A DNA stretch of 64,000 bases from Atopobiaceae bacterium (GTDB taxonomy: Bacteria > Actinomycetota > Coriobacteriia > Coriobacteriales > Atopobiaceae): contig JALCUE010000001.1 in the NCBI GenBank assembly GCA_022655215.1, positions 1,080,572-1,144,571 on the forward strand, read 5' to 3'. How positions within the stretch are numbered: position 1 is the first letter of the stretch; every line of letters begins with the position of its first letter. A program made the position numbers and the translations under genes. This document shows positions 61,168-64,000 of this stretch, piece by piece. The notes under the pieces are model-generated. The model did no database searches, had not been told where the DNA came from, and saw only the letters and a list, made by a program, of their open reading frames with translations.

Positions 61168-63354
61168 TCACCTGAGCTTGAGGCATTCGTTCGACCTCGC
61201 GAGGGGGCAGGAGGGGGCTATGCGACTCGACCCACCGCCGTCGATGACATGGAAGGTCACCACCATGAGGGAGGACGTCGTGCCGGCACGTCCAACCAGA
61301 CCGAACGTGGCATGAAGGCAGACGCAGACGCCGTCCCTCGTCATGCATCTGATGGCCACGTCCATGGGCTCCCCTGTGTCGGAGACCCTGTGACAGACCT
61401 CCTCGACGAGCTCCCTGTCATCCGGGTGGATATGCTCCAGGACGTCCTCGGAACCACGTCGGAACGTCTCGGCGGTATAGGCGAACAGACGGAGGTAATG
61501 GTCGCTCGCACGGACCACCTCGAGCCTCTCGCCATCGAACTCGTAGACCGCATAGGCATCGAGCATGTCGTCCATGACCCGATCGAAGAACCGGTCTCCG
61601 CCCAGGACGTCGTTGACGTCAGAGGGGTCATAGCTGTCCGAGGTCTCGGGTGTCACCGCAGGCGCGCGAAGGATGTACTCCTCGAACTCGTCATAGGGCA
61701 TCGGGTGGGCGAAGTAGAAGCCCTGAACGAAGTCACATCCTATGGAATGGAGGTAGCGGACCTGGGCATAGGTCTCGACACCCTCGGCGACCACGGGGAC
61801 GTCGAGCCACTTGGTCATACGCAGGATCGAGGCGAGGATCGTACCCACGCGGCCTCCACGCTCGAAGCCCTCCATGAACCTCATGTCGATCTTGAGCATG
61901 TCCACCGGGATGTCCTTCAGGGTGTTGAAGGAGGAGTATCCGTTCCCGAAGTCATCCATGAGCACGGGGAAGCCGTAATCACGCAGCCTGCTCACCGTGT
62001 TGATGAGCTGGGCGGCGTTGTCCATATAGGCCGACTCCGTCACCTCGATGTGGAACAGGCGTGGGTCGACCCCATACCTCTCGACGAGGCCCACGACGTC
62101 ATCGAAGAGGCCCGTGTCGTAGACGCTTCGGCGCGACAGGTTCACCGAGATGGGGATCGGGGCGAGACCGGAGGCAGAGCGCTTCGTCTGGATGCGGCAG
62201 ACGTGCTCCCACACGTAGTGGTCGAGCCGCGAGATGAAGCCGTTATGCTCGAACAACGGGATGAAGACACTCGGCGTGACGATTCCCACGCCGGGTCGTC
62301 GCCAGCGCACGAGGGCCTCCGCGCTCACCGGGCTGTTCGAGGAGAGGCTGTAGATGGGCTGCAGGAAGACCTCGAACTCCTCGTTGGCCAGTCCCGCGTC
62401 CATGTTGTCGAGGATGTCCTGCTCGTCGAGCATGCGCTGACGAAGCTTCTCGTCGTAGTAGGCCGTATGGCAGGAGTAGTCGCCCTTGACCGTGGTCAGG
62501 GCCATGCCCGCGCGGTCGCACATCTTGTCGACGGAGAGGTCATGGTCCGTCACGTGGAAGACCCCGACGGCCACCGCGACCGCCTGGGCGATGCCCTCGC
62601 CCTCGAACGACCCCTTGATGTCCTCGATGACCTCATCCATGAGGTTGTCCATGCTCAGGGTGGACGGGATACATGCGACGAAGTTGTCAGAGCCATAGCG
62701 TCCATAGGTGCCGAACCCGCCGAGGTGCGTCGCAAGGCTTCGGGCAGCGGACTTGAGGACGGCGTCACCTACCTCCATCCCGAACAGGTCGTTCACGAGC
62801 TTGAACTTCTCGATGTCCCATCGCACGAGGTCGAACGACTCGTCAGGATGGCACATGAGCATGTCATGGGTCTCACGGTAAAATGCGGAGCGGGAGTAGA
62901 CCCCCGTGAGTGCGTCATGGTCGGACTGGAATTGGAGCTCGTCGGCGACGCGGCTCTTGATGTGGAGCTCCTCGATATCACGCTGGCCGATGACGTAGCG
63001 AAGGCGGCGGCGGGCGATCTCGGGCTCGATGGGCTTCGTCAGGAAGTCGGTCGCGCCAGCGTCGAGCGCGCGCACCTCCACCGAGGTGTCGTTCTCGGCC
63101 GTCACGACGATGACGGGGACCTGGGAGAGACGCGGGTCCGACGACATCTCCTCGAGCACCTTGAAGCCGTTCATGACGGGCATGAGCAGGTCGAGGAGGA
63201 CGGCGGCCACCTCATGCGAGCCATCACGGAGCACGTCGAGTGCACGGGCGCCGTCGGAGGCCTCCAGGACGTCATACTCCCCGCCGAGTATGCCGGTGAG
63301 GAACGCCCTGTTGATGGGTGAGTTATCGGCTATGAGGATGGTTCGCCTCGGCAC
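61168..63354 (-). CDS. REC-GGDEF(degenerate)-EAL-PAS response regulator, probable c-di-GMP phosphodiesterase
   Basis: About 728 residues. REC domain with D55 (AVLLDLLMPVMNGF) and K107 (TKPIEPE). A GGDEF domain (~150-305) whose signature reads YGRYGSDNFVA, so it is unlikely to make c-di-GMP. An EAL domain (~320-565) with EALVRW, HIEVTESA, DDFGNGYSSF, LKIDMRF, VVAEGVET and FVQGFYFAHPMP, all needed residues present. A C-terminal PAS-like domain (~590-705) with HIHPDDRE. GTG start at 63354, 8 nt after the Hpt stop. Output is probably c-di-GMP breakdown controlled by phosphotransfer. Confidence 0.9.
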   Translation of the reverse strand: MPRRTILIADNSPINRAFLTGILGGEYDVLEASDGARALDVLRDGSHEVAAVLLDLLMPVMNGFKVLEEMSSDPRLSQVPVIVVTAENDTSVEVRALDAGATDFLTKPIEPEIARRRLRYVIGQRDIEELHIKSRVADELQFQSDHDALTGVYSRSAFYRETHDMLMCHPDESFDLVRWDIEKFKLVNDLFGMEVGDAVLKSAARSLATHLGGFGTYGRYGSDNFVACIPSTLSMDNLMDEVIEDIKGSFEGEGIAQAVAVAVGVFHVTDHDLSVDKMCDRAGMALTTVKGDYSCHTAYYDEKLRQRMLDEQDILDNMDAGLANEEFEVFLQPIYSLSSNSPVSAEALVRWRRPGVGIVTPSVFIPLFEHNGFISRLDHYVWEHVCRIQTKRSASGLAPIPISVNLSRRSVYDTGLFDDVVGLVERYGVDPRLFHIEVTESAYMDNAAQLINTVSRLRDYGFPVLMDDFGNGYSSFNTLKDIPVDMLKIDMRFMEGFERGGRVGTILASILRMTKWLDVPVVAEGVETYAQVRYLHSIGCDFVQGFYFAHPMPYDEFEEYILRAPAVTPETSDSYDPSDVNDVLGGDRFFDRVMDDMLDAYAVYEFDGERLEVVRASDHYLRLFAYTAETFRRGSEDVLEHIHPDDRELVEEVCHRVSDTGEPMDVAIRCMTRDGVCVCLHATFGLVGRAGTTSSLMVVTFHVIDGGGSSRIAPSCPLARSNECLKLR

Positions 63355-63361
63355 GACTCCC

Positions 63362-63718
63362 TCACTGCCTCTCCGTCGCGTCCCCGATGGCTCGGATGAC
63401 ATCATCGTACGCGGTGGACATCGCCGCGAAGGCCTTGCGGGCCCCCTTGGTGTCATTCGCCTTGAGAAGACTCACCACCTCGGACGACGTGCGATAGAGC
63501 TCGCCCATCGAGAGGTTGCCGCTCATACCCTTGATCTCATGAGCGCATTCGAACAGGCGGCCCCAGTCGTCGGACCCCAGGGCCACACGTGCCTGTTCCA
63601 TGTTGTCGTCGTCGAGGAACATCGCGATGAGACGCTCATAGAGGGAGTGGTCCCCGTCACAGCGACGCACGCCATCGGCATAGTCGATGCCCGCACGATC
63701 GAGCAGGGCTCCGTCCAT
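63362..63718 (-). CDS. histidine phosphotransfer (Hpt) protein
   Basis: 118 residues. FECAHEIKGMSGNLSM carries the phosphorylatable H60 (HxxKGxxxxL-type), in a four-helix arrangement. It likely relays phosphate to the REC domain encoded next. ATG at 63718 with AAAGGAG. The hybrid kinase that would feed it is not in the window. Confidence 0.9.
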   Translation of the reverse strand: MDGALLDRAGIDYADGVRRCDGDHSLYERLIAMFLDDDNMEQARVALGSDDWGRLFECAHEIKGMSGNLSMGELYRTSSEVVSLLKANDTKGARKAFAAMSTAYDDVIRAIGDATERQ

Positions 63719-63882
63719 GGGTTCACTCCTTTCGAGGCTTCTGCGGCCCCGTCCGGGGCTTGGTGGCGACGACACGCGAAACGAACGCGATCCGATGTCA
63801 CTTATCCCTCAAATTGGTGGCCACTAGTACGACGCTTCGCCAGCCGTTCGAACGGGTGTGCCGAACGTTCGCCCGAACGCCC

Positions 63883-64000
63883 TCAGGCGATGGACCCCTC
63901 GAGCTGCGGGCGACCGTCGAAGGCGCTCGCGTGGTTGCCGCGGGCGCGGTCCACGCGCACGACCGTCCCCCTCCAGTCCGGGTCGGACGCCTCGGCGTCG
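63883..64000 (-). CDS. 3' end of an unidentified gene (partial)
   Basis: The last 38 codons and stop (TGA at 63883-63885) of a leftward frame entering from the right edge: DPDWRGTVVRVDRARG, then SAFDGRPQLEGSIA. GC and codon pattern match the neighbours. Too short to name. Confidence 0.45.
   Translation of the reverse strand, partial: DAEASDPDWRGTVVRVDRARGNHASAFDGRPQLEGSIA

Noticed and set aside
61249..63321. 690-codon rightward frame opposite the EAL regulator
   Set aside because: Antisense shadow; the REC/GGDEF/EAL motifs are on the minus strand.

Overview
The window is GC-rich, densely coded bacterial DNA with gram-positive features: sortase-less secreted proteins, VanZ/RDD, GtrA, CarD, Lgt and a U32 peptidase. 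The gene set looks like a fermentative, host-associated actinobacterium of the class Coriobacteriia, probably near Olsenella/Atopobiaceae. The clues are pyruvate formate-lyase fermentation, arginine biosynthesis, many GTG/TTG starts, several Ser/Thr/Ala-rich surface proteins and RICIN-repeat and Ig-repeat proteins. This placement is inference from gene content; no rRNA is present. I found no tRNA, rRNA, CRISPR array, insertion sequence or prophage.

Layout. 1-4.7 kb: the 5' part of a giant secreted Ig-repeat protein, read leftward off the window and preceded by a cobalamin (B12) riboswitch. 4.7-9.8 kb: a YwaF-type membrane protein, then a leftward U32 peptidase-nfu-dcd-lgt group. 9.8-20.5 kb: a leftward, translationally coupled surface-glycan block (DUF6056-like, two GT39-like membrane proteins, a UDP-galactopyranose-mutase-like flavoprotein), followed by tyrS and a YfhO protein. 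20.6-26.5 kb: a class A penicillin-binding protein, then argR-argG-argH. 26.6-31 kb: a four-trefoil RICIN protein with a lysozyme-like N-terminus, a GT2 glycosyltransferase and GtrA. 31-37.5 kb: a C39-like secreted protein, phosphoglucomutase, and a pyruvate formate-lyase operon in which the glycyl-radical domain is a separate gene. 37.6-49.6 kb: cysK, an RlmKL-type rRNA methyltransferase, an S10-type peptidase, Kup, a HAD phosphatase, citrate synthase, an ACT protein, an iron alcohol dehydrogenase and CarD. 49.8-52.6 kb: larE-larB-larC for the nickel-pincer (NPN) cofactor, without larA. 52.6-64 kb: RmlC, a VanZ-RDD fusion, a beta-helix surface protein, a tannase-like lipoprotein, a Fic protein, a phosphoesterase, DegV, and an Hpt/REC-GGDEF-EAL signalling pair.

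The strongest leads are (i) the B12 riboswitch controlling a huge secreted Ig-repeat protein, which suggests surface cobalamin capture, and (ii) the naturally split pyruvate formate-lyase. A second theme is enzymes with altered catalytic motifs: the RlmL half of RlmKL, the C39-like protein (Cys to Ser), the tannase-like protein (His to Arg), the Fic protein (Asn to Ser and Arg to Leu), a degenerate GGDEF and a LarE lacking its C-terminal domain. Four of nine convergent gene pairs share one CTAG as both stop codons.
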